Positions 16,889 to 25,540 of a DNA stretch of 64,000 nucleotides are shown piece by piece; the stretch's first letter is position 1; each line of letters starts with the position of its first letter. Source of the DNA: Bacterioplanoides pacificum (GTDB lineage Bacteria > Pseudomonadota > Gammaproteobacteria > Pseudomonadales > Oceanobacteraceae); the NCBI RefSeq assembly GCF_042648445.1, contig NZ_JBHRYB010000005.1:558001-622000 (forward strand), written 5' to 3'. The notes below the pieces were generated by a model. The model made no database searches and had not been told where the DNA came from. It saw only the letters and a program-made list of their open reading frames with translations. A program made the position numbers and the translations under genes.

Positions 16889-19800
16889 TTAAGACGGTTG
16901 TTGCCCCAGTTTATGGCGCATCGCAGCAAAATACAGCAACGGAATCACCACCAATGTCAGCAGGGTGGAGATCAGAATGCCGAAGATCAGCGAAATCGCC
17001 AGGCCATTAAAGATCGGGTCATCAATAATAAAGAAGGCACCAATCATGGCGGCAACGGCCGTCAGGATAATCGGCCGGGCCCGCACGGCTGCGGCTGTTA
17101 CCACGGCGTCCTCAAAGCGTATGCCTTCGTCCAGTTGCTGATTGATAAAGTCCACCAGCAGGATGGAGTTGCGGACGATAATGCCGGCCAGCGCGATCAT
17201 GCCAATCATGGAGGTGGCGGTGAACTGGGCACCGAACAACGCGTGCCCCGGCATCACGCCAATCACTGTGAGCGGAATCGGTGCCATGATAATCAGCGGT
17301 ACCAGGTAAGAGCGGAACTGGCCGACCACCAGCAGATAAATCAGGATCATACCGACGCCGTAAGCGATCCCCATATCGCGGAAGGTCTCGTAAGTGATCT
17401 GCCATTCACCGTCCCATTTCATTTCCACCTGATCCGGCAGTGCCGGGGCTTCGATGTAATGCTGGTTCCAACTCATGCCCGCGTCTTCCATGGCGAAGGC
17501 GATGGCAAACAGGCCGTACAGCGGGCTGTCTAGTTCACCGGCCATATCGGCGGTCACAAACACCACTGGTTGCAGGTTTTTGCGGTAAATATTTTTATCG
17601 CTGACGGTTTTCCGCAGCCGGACAAGATCGGCAATTGCCACTAACTGACCGTTGGCGGAACGCACTTTCATGGTCAGTAACTGGTTCAGGTCTACCTTGT
17701 TGCCTTCACTGAGTTCAAGCCGTATTGGTAGTGGATACTTGGTGTGTTCGCTGTGCAGGTAGCTAACGTCTTCACCCCCTAAAGCGGTGTTGATGGCCTG
17801 GACGATGGTCGCCTGAGCAATGCCCAGATGGGCGGCGCGCTGACGATCGATATCCACCAGCCATTTTTCCTGTGCGTCCTCGACCCAGTCGTCAACGTCG
17901 ACAATGTCGGCGGTGTTTTCAAACAGCTCACGCAGTTGTTTGGCGGCGTCGATCTGTTGCTGATAATTAACGCCATACACTTCGGCGACGATCGGTGCCA
18001 TGACCGGTGGCCCTGGCGGTACTTCAATCACTTTGACGTTGGCATTAAAGCGCTGACCAATCTGTTGCAAAGGCTGGCGTACCGACAACGCAATGTCGTG
18101 GCTCTGGCGTTCGCGCAGATGTTTGTCCACCAGGTTGACCTGAATGTCGCCCTGATGCGGCAGGCGGCGCAGATAATACTGGCGCACCAAACCGTTGAAG
18201 TTTATCGGTGCGGCGGTGCCGGCGTACAGTTGCAGATCCTTGATCTCCGGAATGTGTGTCAGTTCCTGTGCCAGCTCTTCCAGTACCCGCAGCGTTTGTT
18301 CGACCGTGGTGCCTTCCGGCATGTCGACCACAATCTGGAATTCTGATTTGTTATCGAACGGCAACATTTTCATCACTACCGCCTGAAATACCGGCAGTGA
18401 CACTGCCAGGGCAATCAGCAACAGGACTCCGGCAAATAACATCAGCCGTTTTTTGCCGGCCTGAGCGCCCTCGATAAATGGCCGCATCAGGCGATTAAAA
18501 AAGTGGTACAACTTGTCGTGTTGCGGGTCTTCTTCATCGTGGGCCTGGCTGGCATCCGGGAGGTGGTTTTTTAACAGCTTGTACGACAGCCAAGGGGTCA
18601 CCACAAAGGCGACAATCAGAGAAATTAACATCCCGGTGGAGGCGTTGATCGGGATCGGACTCATATACGGTCCCATCAGGCCGGAGACAAACGCCATCGG
18701 CATCAGCGCAGCAATCACGGTAAAGGTTGCCAGAATGGTGGGACCACCGACTTCATCGACGGCTTCGGGAATAACCTGCAGCAGCTTTTTGCCACCCATG
18801 TGCAGGTGGCGGTGAATGTTCTCGACCACCACAATGGCGTCATCGACCAGGATGCCGATGGAAAAAATCAGCGCAAATAATGACACCCGGTTGAGGGTAA
18901 AACCCCAGACCCAGGAGGCAAACAGGGTAATCGCCAGGGTGATAAAAATTGCACCACCAACAATTACAGCTTCGCGCCAGCTCATGGTGGCGAGTACCAG
19001 AATCACGACGGCGGCGGTGGCAAACAACAGCTTGGAGATCAGTTTGTCGGATTTGGCTTTGGCGGTGGTGCCGTAATCGCGGGTGATATCGGCCTGAATA
19101 TTGTCCGGAATCAGCTGGTTTTTCAGCGCCAGTAACCGCCGTTCTACTTCCTGGGTGATGTCGATGGCATTCATGCCGGGCTGTTTGGCAATCGCCAGAG
19201 TGACGGCGCTGCGACTGCTACCATCGCTCTTCAGGGCCAGATGTTTGACCTGATGTTCGGCAATATCGGCCTGTAACCGGATGTCGGCAATATCGCCGAG
19301 ATACACCAGTCCTCCCTGATGTTTGCCGACGATCAGGCGGCTGACATCCTGCACATTGCTTAAGAAGCTGCCCGCCTGAATCTGAATAACCTGGTTGTCC
19401 TGAACCAGAGGTTGCTGATAGCCACCGGCATTGGCGCTCAGCAGTGCATTGCGTACCGCATCGAAGGCCAGACCGTGGCCATTCATACGTACCGGATCAA
19501 GTTCGATTTTGATGACGGAGGACTGTTCTCCAATGGTGTAGATATCGCGGGTGCCGGGTACCCGTTTTAATTCGCTTTCCAGCGCATGAGCGACCTGTGT
19601 CAGCTGTTCACCACTGACGGTCGGGTCGGAGGACGACAGAGTGATACTCATGATAGGTACATCATCAATGCCCATCGGTTTAATAATCGGTTGCATCACG
19701 CCGAGATTGGCCGGGAACCAGTCGTTATGGCTGTATACCTGATTGTAGAGGTTAACAATGGCCTGCTCGCGTGGAATGCCGACCTCAAAAGCAATGGTTA

Positions 19801-20098
19801 ACACCGCCTGGCCAGGCTGCGAAATAGAAAAAATATCGTCTACGCCTTTGATTTCCGACAACACCTGTTCGGCCGGAATCGCGACCAGTTGTTCCACTTC
19901 TTTCGGGCTGGCGCCGGGGAAGCCTATAAAGACGTTCGCAAAGGTCACATCAATTTGTGGTTCTTCTTCTTTGGGGGTGATCATGATGGCAAAAAAGCCC
20001 AGCAGCAGGCCCACCAGCGCCAGTAACGGGGTGATTGCTGAATTCTGAAAAGCCCGGGCAGTGCGGCCGGAGATGCCCAGCTTGGCGTTTGTAGTCAT
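16889..20098 (-). CDS. RND-family efflux transporter (AcrB-like)
   Basis: This 1069-residue proton-driven exporter is the inner-membrane part of a tripartite efflux pump. It has the twelve-helix, two-large-loop RND plan: helix 1 at about 22-40, the proton relay GILVDDAIVVVENIHRH in helix 4, repeated halves, and a final helix cluster with NSILLVDFINQQ and LTAVAAMIGAFFI. The sequence (PKEEEPQIDVTFANVFIGFPG) resembles broad AcrB/multidrug-type relatives more than copper CusA, but the substrate cannot be read. The membrane fusion protein gene lies 11 bases upstream in the same operon. No outer-membrane channel gene is adjacent, so a shared TolC-type channel is likely. Confidence 0.93.
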   Translation of the reverse strand: MTTNAKLGISGRTARAFQNSAITPLLALVGLLLGFFAIMITPKEEEPQIDVTFANVFIGFPGASPKEVEQLVAIPAEQVLSEIKGVDDIFSISQPGQAVLTIAFEVGIPREQAIVNLYNQVYSHNDWFPANLGVMQPIIKPMGIDDVPIMSITLSSSDPTVSGEQLTQVAHALESELKRVPGTRDIYTIGEQSSVIKIELDPVRMNGHGLAFDAVRNALLSANAGGYQQPLVQDNQVIQIQAGSFLSNVQDVSRLIVGKHQGGLVYLGDIADIRLQADIAEHQVKHLALKSDGSSRSAVTLAIAKQPGMNAIDITQEVERRLLALKNQLIPDNIQADITRDYGTTAKAKSDKLISKLLFATAAVVILVLATMSWREAVIVGGAIFITLAITLFASWVWGFTLNRVSLFALIFSIGILVDDAIVVVENIHRHLHMGGKKLLQVIPEAVDEVGGPTILATFTVIAALMPMAFVSGLMGPYMSPIPINASTGMLISLIVAFVVTPWLSYKLLKNHLPDASQAHDEEDPQHDKLYHFFNRLMRPFIEGAQAGKKRLMLFAGVLLLIALAVSLPVFQAVVMKMLPFDNKSEFQIVVDMPEGTTVEQTLRVLEELAQELTHIPEIKDLQLYAGTAAPINFNGLVRQYYLRRLPHQGDIQVNLVDKHLRERQSHDIALSVRQPLQQIGQRFNANVKVIEVPPGPPVMAPIVAEVYGVNYQQQIDAAKQLRELFENTADIVDVDDWVEDAQEKWLVDIDRQRAAHLGIAQATIVQAINTALGGEDVSYLHSEHTKYPLPIRLELSEGNKVDLNQLLTMKVRSANGQLVAIADLVRLRKTVSDKNIYRKNLQPVVFVTADMAGELDSPLYGLFAIAFAMEDAGMSWNQHYIEAPALPDQVEMKWDGEWQITYETFRDMGIAYGVGMILIYLLVVGQFRSYLVPLIIMAPIPLTVIGVMPGHALFGAQFTATSMIGMIALAGIIVRNSILLVDFINQQLDEGIRFEDAVVTAAAVRARPIILTAVAAMIGAFFIIDDPIFNGLAISLIFGILISTLLTLVVIPLLYFAAMRHKLGQQPS

Positions 20099-20109
20099 TA
20101 CCTTGCTCC

Positions 20110-21135
20110 TTATTCTGCCGTTGCCGGCCGGGCCATCTGGGCGTAACCGTCGAGATAGATCACATCACCGGCGCTGAGGCCGGATAACACTTCCGTTTTG
20201 TCCTGGTAGCGCTTGCCGGTACGGATCTGGCGTAACACCGGGTTGCCATTGCGCTGGGTGTAGACGGCGGTCATTTCAGAGCGTTGCACCACGGCACTGT
20301 CCGGTACCAGCAGGGCTTGTCGTTCGCCGCTGGTAAACAGCACCTTGGCCCACATGCCGGGCATAACGCCGGCCTGATTATCCGGCAGGCGGGCACGCAG
20401 GCGGACACTGTGATGGGCTGGGTCGGCGTAGGGAAACAGGGTGACGTTGCCGGCCTCCAGGGTTTCACCATTTACCCGGATCTGAATTTGCCCGGGCTGC
20501 TGATACTGGCTGGCGAGGCGCTGTGGCACGTCGCTGACGGCCCGCAGCCGGGTCAGAGATAAGCCTGTCATTAACGGCGTTCCCGGAGCTACCGATTCGC
20601 CCAGTTCGATATGACGGGCCTTAACGATACCTGAGTAGGGCGCCCGAATGCGGGTGTAGGCCAGTTGCTCACGTGCCTGCTTAACCGCAGCCCGGGCGGC
20701 GGTGACGGCGGCAGCGGCACTTTTTGCCCGTGCCCGGGTGCTGTCCAGCTCACCTTGCGACAAAGTGCCCTGTTTAAACAGCCGCTGATTACGTTTCAGT
20801 ACCACCTGGGCGTCCTCATTCTGGGCGACAGCCTGCGCCAGGCTGGCCTGGGCCTGAGTCAGGCCGGCGGTTTGTTGTGTGTTGTCGATTTCGATTAATA
20901 ACGCGCCTTTTTCGACCACATCATTAACATCAAAATGCAGTGCGGTGACGGCGCCGTGGGTCTGGGCCGAAATCGTACTCTGATTCACGGCTTCCAGCGT
21001 GGCGTCCAGTTCAAACTGCACGGCTATTTGAGTCGGTTGCACGGTTTGTGTAAGAGGGGTTGCCAGCGCCGGAAAGGCTGCAAAAGCAACGAGGGAAAAC
21101 CCGGTTAAGTGGCGAATGGAACGCTGGGTGCTCAT
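20110..21135 (-). CDS. RND periplasmic membrane fusion protein (HlyD/AcrA type)
   Basis: This 341-residue adaptor links the RND pump to an outer-membrane channel. I chose the ATG at 21135: it has AAGGAA at good spacing and starts a Sec signal peptide ending near AALATPL, whereas an upstream in-frame codon at 21219 would overlap the promoter. A lipoyl/barrel-sandwich half (TISAQTHGAVTALHFDVNDVV), an alpha-helical hairpin (about 85-150) and the second lipoyl half (YTRIRAPYSGIVKARHIELGESV) are visible, followed by the beta-barrel region. It is the first gene of the two-gene pump operon. Confidence 0.92.
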   Translation of the reverse strand: MSTQRSIRHLTGFSLVAFAAFPALATPLTQTVQPTQIAVQFELDATLEAVNQSTISAQTHGAVTALHFDVNDVVEKGALLIEIDNTQQTAGLTQAQASLAQAVAQNEDAQVVLKRNQRLFKQGTLSQGELDSTRARAKSAAAAVTAARAAVKQAREQLAYTRIRAPYSGIVKARHIELGESVAPGTPLMTGLSLTRLRAVSDVPQRLASQYQQPGQIQIRVNGETLEAGNVTLFPYADPAHHSVRLRARLPDNQAGVMPGMWAKVLFTSGERQALLVPDSAVVQRSEMTAVYTQRNGNPVLRQIRTGKRYQDKTEVLSGLSAGDVIYLDGYAQMARPATAE

Positions 21136-21186
21136 CGTCAAATTCCTTGCAGGTAGCCTGAATAGGGGTGAAACCAATATTACTAA

Positions 21187-21215
21187 ATTAGAATATACTA
21201 ATAAATTGAAATCAA
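21187..21215 (-). promoter_or_regulatory. Promoter with palindrome ahead of the RND operon
   Basis: On the minus strand TTGATT (21215-21210) and TCTAAT (21192-21187) are 17 bases apart, matching 4/6 and 5/6 of sigma-70 hexamers. The palindrome ATTAG-6-CTAAT (21187-21202) covers the -10 box and part of the spacer, a usual place for a TetR- or MarR-type repressor site. TACTAA also recurs at 21181 and 21196. No such regulator gene is adjacent, so the regulator is unknown. Confidence 0.5.
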
Positions 21216-21296
21216 CCACTCCGGAGAAAATTATTTCACCGAGCGGTTCGTCACCGGGATGACGTCAGTTTATTGGGATGGTATCAGTTTAGACGC

Positions 21297-21977
21297 TCAG
21301 TGGCCGTGTAACTCGTCGAATAGCTGTTCCAGACGGGCTTGTTCCAGGGTGCCCCAGGTTCCGCTGGTTGGAGCCTGCCAGAGAGTCAGGCGCTGTTGTT
21401 GCGGGCAGTTGAATTGCAGCGCGCAGGCATGCAGGTAAGTACGTTCGGCGGCGACACCACCATAACGCTGGTCGCCGTCGATAGGGGTGGCCAGACTTTT
21501 CAGTGCCACCCGCAGCTGGTGGGTTTTTCCGGTATAGGGGGCGAGAAAAAACAGTCGCCACTGATGTTGTTCGTCATACTGGCTGCTGAAGCGGGTAATG
21601 GCCGGGTTATTGTGGCTGCGCAAGAGTTTCCAGCTGCCATTGCGGCTTTTGCTCATATCGCCTTTGACCCAGCCCTGTTTCTTTTTGGGTTTGCCATGGC
21701 TGCGGGCCAGATACAGTTTTTTTACCTGTTTCTCGGCAAACTGCTGTGACAGAAACGCAGCCGTTTCAGCATTTTTGGCCAGCAGCAGAATGCCGGAGGT
21801 CACTTTGTCGAGCCGGTGTACCGGCCACAGCGGACAATCCAGTTGCTCACTCAGCTGAGCAACCACGCCGGGTTCGCCATCCTGACAGTGAATATTAATC
21901 CCCGGGGCTTTGTTGATGGCCAGCCAGTTGTCGGTTTGGCGAATGATGGGGGAGTGCTGGCTGGCTGATGTTGTCAT
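21297..21977 (-). CDS. RluA-family RNA pseudouridine synthase
   Basis: This 226-residue enzyme converts uridine to pseudouridine in rRNA or tRNA. The catalytic Asp sits in HRLDKVTSGILLLAKN, and GKTHQLRVALKSLATPI gives the second family motif. There is no S4 domain, as in RluA and TruC-like enzymes, and the protein is short. The match to a Pseudomonas-type small RluA subfamily is from memory, so the target uridine is open. It starts two bases after a 49-residue ORF, pointing to coupled translation. Confidence 0.9.
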   Translation of the reverse strand: MTTSASQHSPIIRQTDNWLAINKAPGINIHCQDGEPGVVAQLSEQLDCPLWPVHRLDKVTSGILLLAKNAETAAFLSQQFAEKQVKKLYLARSHGKPKKKQGWVKGDMSKSRNGSWKLLRSHNNPAITRFSSQYDEQHQWRLFFLAPYTGKTHQLRVALKSLATPIDGDQRYGGVAAERTYLHACALQFNCPQQQRLTLWQAPTSGTWGTLEQARLEQLFDELHGH

Positions 21978-21979
21978 GC

Positions 21980-22129
21980 TCAGTTTTGTTGTTCCATGAT
22001 TTCCAGCAGGCGGCGCACCAGGGCTTCAAACAGTTGCGCCTGGTCGTTATCCTGATCAGCGCTCAGGCTGTACATCAGGCGTTCGATTTCGGCGCGGGAC
22101 ATATAACGGACGGCTACAGGGGTGGTCAT
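21980..22129 (-). CDS. Small protein (49 residues) ahead of pseudouridine synthase
   Basis: An ATG at 22129 opens a 49-residue frame that ends with TGA two bases before the pseudouridine synthase ATG. AAGAAG lies 5 bases upstream of the start. The product begins MTTPVAVRYMSRAEIERLMY and is amphipathic and helical, with an acidic middle (SADQDNDQAQ) and the helix LFEALVRRLLEIMEQQ. There is no signal peptide. Position and spacing make it a likely real, co-translated gene, but I do not recognise its family. Confidence 0.6.
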   Translation of the reverse strand: MTTPVAVRYMSRAEIERLMYSLSADQDNDQAQLFEALVRRLLEIMEQQN

Positions 22130-22146
22130 AATTACTTCTTAAGTTG

Positions 22147-22686
22147 TCAGAAACGATAGCTGATCAGCAGATTGCTGATATAGGTGTCCGGGCGCGAGTC
22201 GTCGAGTCCGGCGCGTTTATTTTCGTGATGATAATCCTGATTGTCACGCACGGTAGCGGCCAGATCCAGCGTAATTGCCTGGTATTGTACGCCAATCCCC
22301 AACTGCCAGCCCCAGCCGTTAAACACCTGGTGATTGGCCCCGGGACGTTGCAGTTTCAGTTTTTCGTAATGCCAGGCCGGACCGGTATACAGCCGCAACC
22401 CCGGGCCAGCTAACCCCCAGCCCCACATCAGCTGGGTTTCGTAACCACTGAGTTGTTTGCCGTTATCGTCCAGCCGATAGATCAGAAAGCGGCTGGCAGT
22501 GTGCTCGGATTGGGGCATTTCAGCGAACAGGGTGTAGCCCTGATCATGATTGTCCGGGAAGTAGCCCGCTGCCGGGCTGGTGTCAGTTTGTAATAAACCA
22601 ACGCCAACGCGGAAATTGGTCGGTTCGGCGTGAGCGCAGGCGCTGCTGATTAATAATCCGGTCAGCCAGAGGCGAAGGCCTGACAT
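22147..22686 (-). CDS. Predicted outer-membrane beta-barrel protein
   Basis: The 179-residue protein has a Sec signal peptide (MSGLRLWLTGLLISSACAHA) and then alternating hydrophobic/polar stretches typical of beta strands, ending in LLISYRF with the terminal Phe used by the BAM assembly machinery. This suggests a small (about 8-strand) outer-membrane barrel. The ATG at 22686 has AAGGA 8 bases upstream; an in-frame start at 22719 would put charged residues before the signal peptide. The function is unknown. Confidence 0.7.
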   Translation of the reverse strand: MSGLRLWLTGLLISSACAHAEPTNFRVGVGLLQTDTSPAAGYFPDNHDQGYTLFAEMPQSEHTASRFLIYRLDDNGKQLSGYETQLMWGWGLAGPGLRLYTGPAWHYEKLKLQRPGANHQVFNGWGWQLGIGVQYQAITLDLAATVRDNQDYHHENKRAGLDDSRPDTYISNLLISYRF

Positions 22687-22856
22687 GGGGGAATTCCTTG
22701 GGTGTATTTTCTGCCGCAAGGCTATCTCAGCTGGGCGGTGGTTACAACTGCGCCGCCGGGTTATTCTTAGGGCCTGTTAGCCCGGTTTAGATTGCAGAAT
22801 CGTGTTAACAGACCCCTTCAGCTGGCGCCATACGCCACAATTTCAGGAGTAGTTCT

Positions 22857-23225
22857 GTGCAGGCAATTCAACGTTTTTTGATTGCAACAATGCTGATGCT
22901 GGGCGCTTATGCGCAGGCGGCGCCGGCGTATCAGGGAGCTCCGGCGGATGATGCCCGTTTGCACTATCAGCAGGGGCAGATCGCTTTTGTCGGTATTCAG
23001 CTGGCTGAGGAGCTGGAAATTCCCGGTCTGAAGCCTGCGCAGCAGGATGTTGTACGGCAACAATATGAGATCCGGCCGCTGAACCGGCGCTGGAAAACCT
23101 TTGCCAATATTGAACAGCAGGCGGATGAGCTGGGCCGGCTGCGCAGCTATGCCGTACGTTATAATCTGATGATGTGGAAGCTGGACCGCAGTCCGAAAAG
23201 CGACCGTTTTAAATACCGCTATTAA
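22857..23225 (+). CDS. Small predicted periplasmic protein, unknown function
   Basis: A GTG start at 22857 is supported by AGGAG 7 bases upstream. The 122-residue product has a signal peptide ending near AYAQAAPA and then a charged domain with a Trp/Arg-rich C-terminal half (NRRWKTFANIE, LGRLRSYAVRYNLMMWKLDRSP). No metal or catalytic motif is visible. It is 14 bases upstream of a YkgJ-type cysteine-cluster gene on the same strand, so the two may be co-transcribed. I do not recognise the family. Confidence 0.65.
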   Translation: MQAIQRFLIATMLMLGAYAQAAPAYQGAPADDARLHYQQGQIAFVGIQLAEELEIPGLKPAQQDVVRQQYEIRPLNRRWKTFANIEQQADELGRLRSYAVRYNLMMWKLDRSPKSDRFKYRY

Positions 23226-23239
23226 CCCCGGGAGTTGTT

Positions 23240-23491
23240 GTGCAGTGTCGTTTAGGTTGTGGTGCCTGTTGTATTGCACCATCTATTTCCAGCCCGATCC
23301 CCGGCATGCCGGATGGCAAACCTGCGGGTGTCCGTTGTGTTCAGCTGGATGACGAAAACCTGTGCCGGCTGTTTGGCCAGTCATCACGGCCTGCGGTATG
23401 CAGTGGCTTCAAGGCTGAGGCCACGATTTGTGGTGAAACTGATCAGCAGGCAATGGCCACGCTGATCGAGCTGGAAAACCTGACTGTCTGA
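23240..23491 (+). CDS. YkgJ/UPF0153-type cysteine cluster protein
   Basis: The 83-residue protein starts at GTG 23240 (GGGAG upstream) with the pattern CRLGCGACCIAPSI near its start, then CVQLDDENLCRLF, RPAVCSGFKA and a final ICG. Eight or more cysteines in this arrangement mark the CxxxCxxCC metal-chelating family (iron or zinc), whose function is poorly known. Its stop lies three bases from the convergent chemoreceptor stop. Confidence 0.85.
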   Translation: MQCRLGCGACCIAPSISSPIPGMPDGKPAGVRCVQLDDENLCRLFGQSSRPAVCSGFKAEATICGETDQQAMATLIELENLTV

Positions 23492-23494
23492 TGT

Positions 23495-25105
23495 TTACAG
23501 CTTGAACTGCTTCACCAGTGTGCCGAGGTGATTGGCCAGTGACACCAGATTACCTGCTACCCGGGTGGTCTCATCGGCGCTTTCTACGGTGTTGTTGGAA
23601 TGTTGCCCAATGCTGTCGATGCCGCGGGTTACGTTATCACCGATGCGCATCTGTTCCTGCATGCGTTGCAGGGTTTCACTGTTCAGTTCGGTCATACGTT
23701 CTACGTGTGCTGTCATGCGGTGCAGTGCCTGGGCAGCTTGTTTGACCCGCTCGACTCCTTCATCGGCGGTGGACTGCGCCTGATCCATTGAACTGACTGC
23801 TTTTTTGGCTTCCTGTTGCAGTTGCTCGATCATGCTTTCAATTTCCTGGGCGGAGTCGTGGGTACGCTGTGACAGTGTACGTACTTCGTCGGCAACCACG
23901 GCAAAGCCGCGACCACTTTCACCGGCGCGGGCGGCTTCAATGGCGGCGTTCAGAGCCAGCAGATTGGTTTGTTCGGCGATGCCCTTGATCACTTCCAGAA
24001 CACCACCGACATTGGCGGTGCGCTCATCCAGAGAGGTAATCACTTCAGCGGTGGATTGCATGGCCCGGTTCATCTGTTCGATGGTCACTGACGCCTGATC
24101 CGTTTTTTCAACGCCATCGCGGGCCACAGCTTTGGCTTCTTCCGAGGCATCACTGCTGAGTTCGGCGTTATTCATCACTTGCCGGATGCTGTCGTGCAGG
24201 GTGGTGATGGAGGATTGTATCTGGCTGGTTTCCTGATTCTGCTGGTCAGCAGCGTCTTTGGAACGCCGTGAACTGGCATCGATGTGCTGGGCTGCGGCTT
24301 CCAGTTTTTCGGCCGACTGGACAACCTGTAACAGCGAGTCGGAGAAACGTTGAGTCATGGCGTTCAGGGCTGTGGCGGCCTGGCCGATTTCATCCCGGCT
24401 GTGCACGGACACCCGATGGCTGAGGTCGGAGTGTTGTTCCATGACGGTCAGGGTTTTGTGCATGCCGCGGATCGGTTTGAGGACAAATTTGCGCAACAGG
24501 AAAGACAATAAGAACAACGCGGCGATAAACATGGCGACCTGGGCGGCGCCCATCTTCAGCATATTGGTCTGGATGTCGGCGTCGAGCTGGTCGAGGTTGT
24601 AGGTAATACGGATGGCGCCAAGAATGTCGCCCTGTTGCGCCTGGTGACAGGCCAGGCAGTTGGTGCCGCGGTAGTTTTCTTCGGCAATCACCGGGCGGAC
24701 ATAAGTGACGGTATGACCGTTGGCATCGTTACGTTCAAAAAATGCCTGCTCGCCGTTCAGAGCGCGACGGTCCAGTTCGTCTTTCGGGTATTCGTGGGCC
24801 AGTCCTTTGCCGTACAGAGCGTCGATTTTCGGGCTGCGTAACATACGGGCTTCGGTGATGCTGGCATCTGACATGATTTTTTCGCGTAATAACTCGCGGT
24901 TGGCCGTGGCACCGGAAATCATCAGCATATTCATCATATCCAGATAACCCGCCGCCTTATCCTGCAGTTGGGCATGAACCATGTTTTTACCAAGGGTGCG
25001 TTCCGACGAGACGGCAATGCTGATTACCACAACCATCACCAGCAGGAAGATACTTCCCAGTGCGAAGTACACTTTTTTCTGAATTGACAAGCTGTTGTCG
25101 GTCAT
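23495..25105 (-). CDS. Methyl-accepting chemotaxis protein with a c-type heme motif
   Basis: This 536-residue chemoreceptor has a membrane helix at about 11-31, a periplasmic sensor of about 155 residues, a second helix near 188-205, a HAMP domain and the signalling coiled-coil with the hairpin tip EVIKGIAEQTNLLALNAAIE. In the sensor, NCLACHQ supplies CxxCH at Cys150, Cys153 and His154, the attachment motif for heme c. This resembles the Tll0287/DUF3365-type heme-PAS sensors of some bacterial receptors, so redox, oxygen, NO or CO sensing is plausible (inference). No chemotaxis kinase genes lie nearby. Adaptation-site Gln/Glu pairs occur in the flanking helices. Confidence 0.93.
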   Translation of the reverse strand: MTDNSLSIQKKVYFALGSIFLLVMVVVISIAVSSERTLGKNMVHAQLQDKAAGYLDMMNMLMISGATANRELLREKIMSDASITEARMLRSPKIDALYGKGLAHEYPKDELDRRALNGEQAFFERNDANGHTVTYVRPVIAEENYRGTNCLACHQAQQGDILGAIRITYNLDQLDADIQTNMLKMGAAQVAMFIAALFLLSFLLRKFVLKPIRGMHKTLTVMEQHSDLSHRVSVHSRDEIGQAATALNAMTQRFSDSLLQVVQSAEKLEAAAQHIDASSRRSKDAADQQNQETSQIQSSITTLHDSIRQVMNNAELSSDASEEAKAVARDGVEKTDQASVTIEQMNRAMQSTAEVITSLDERTANVGGVLEVIKGIAEQTNLLALNAAIEAARAGESGRGFAVVADEVRTLSQRTHDSAQEIESMIEQLQQEAKKAVSSMDQAQSTADEGVERVKQAAQALHRMTAHVERMTELNSETLQRMQEQMRIGDNVTRGIDSIGQHSNNTVESADETTRVAGNLVSLANHLGTLVKQFKL

Positions 25106-25228
25106 GAATTGCCCTTAAACTACAAAAATGCAGGTTTTTAAAAGACTAGTAGATCGCTGACATAATGCGAATCGGTTTCAAAGCCAGCTGTTATAACTAT
25201 TAATGACGGCCGGTTAGCGGAGGACTTG

Positions 25229-25540
25229 ATGTATAAACTGATTTTTTTTGTTCCTCAGGATCATGCGGAGCCGGTAAAACAGGCGGTGTTTGCCACTGGC
25301 GCCGGGCAAATCGGGGATTACGCTGAATGTTGCTGGCAAACTCCGGGTAGCGGCCAGTTTCGTCCGCTGGCCGGGGCACAGCCGTATCTTGGCCGTCACG
25401 GCCAGCTGGAAACGGTGCCTGAGTTGCGGGTTGAGCTGGTGTGTCGTGATGAGCTGATTGTTGAGGCGGTGGCCGCGCTGAAGCAGGCCCACCCTTATGA
25501 AGAACCGGCTTACGATGTCTGGCGACTGGCCGATTTCTGA
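25229..25540 (+). CDS. NIF3-like/YqfO-type small domain protein
   Basis: This 103-residue protein resembles the stand-alone insert domain of NIF3/YqfO proteins (CutA-like ferredoxin fold): MYKLIFFVPQDHAEPVKQAVF, GAGQIGDYAECCWQTPG, GTGQF-like GSGQFRPLAG, and the end motif AHPYEEPAYDVWRL. Its molecular function is not established. The ATG at 25229 follows GGAGG by 5 bases. Its last 31 bases overlap the convergent Nudix gene. Confidence 0.85.
   Translation: MYKLIFFVPQDHAEPVKQAVFATGAGQIGDYAECCWQTPGSGQFRPLAGAQPYLGRHGQLETVPELRVELVCRDELIVEAVAALKQAHPYEEPAYDVWRLADF

Noticed and set aside
17112..17405. Small minus-strand frame rich in His/Asp/Arg inside the RND gene
   Set aside because: Out-of-frame shadow of the transporter gene.
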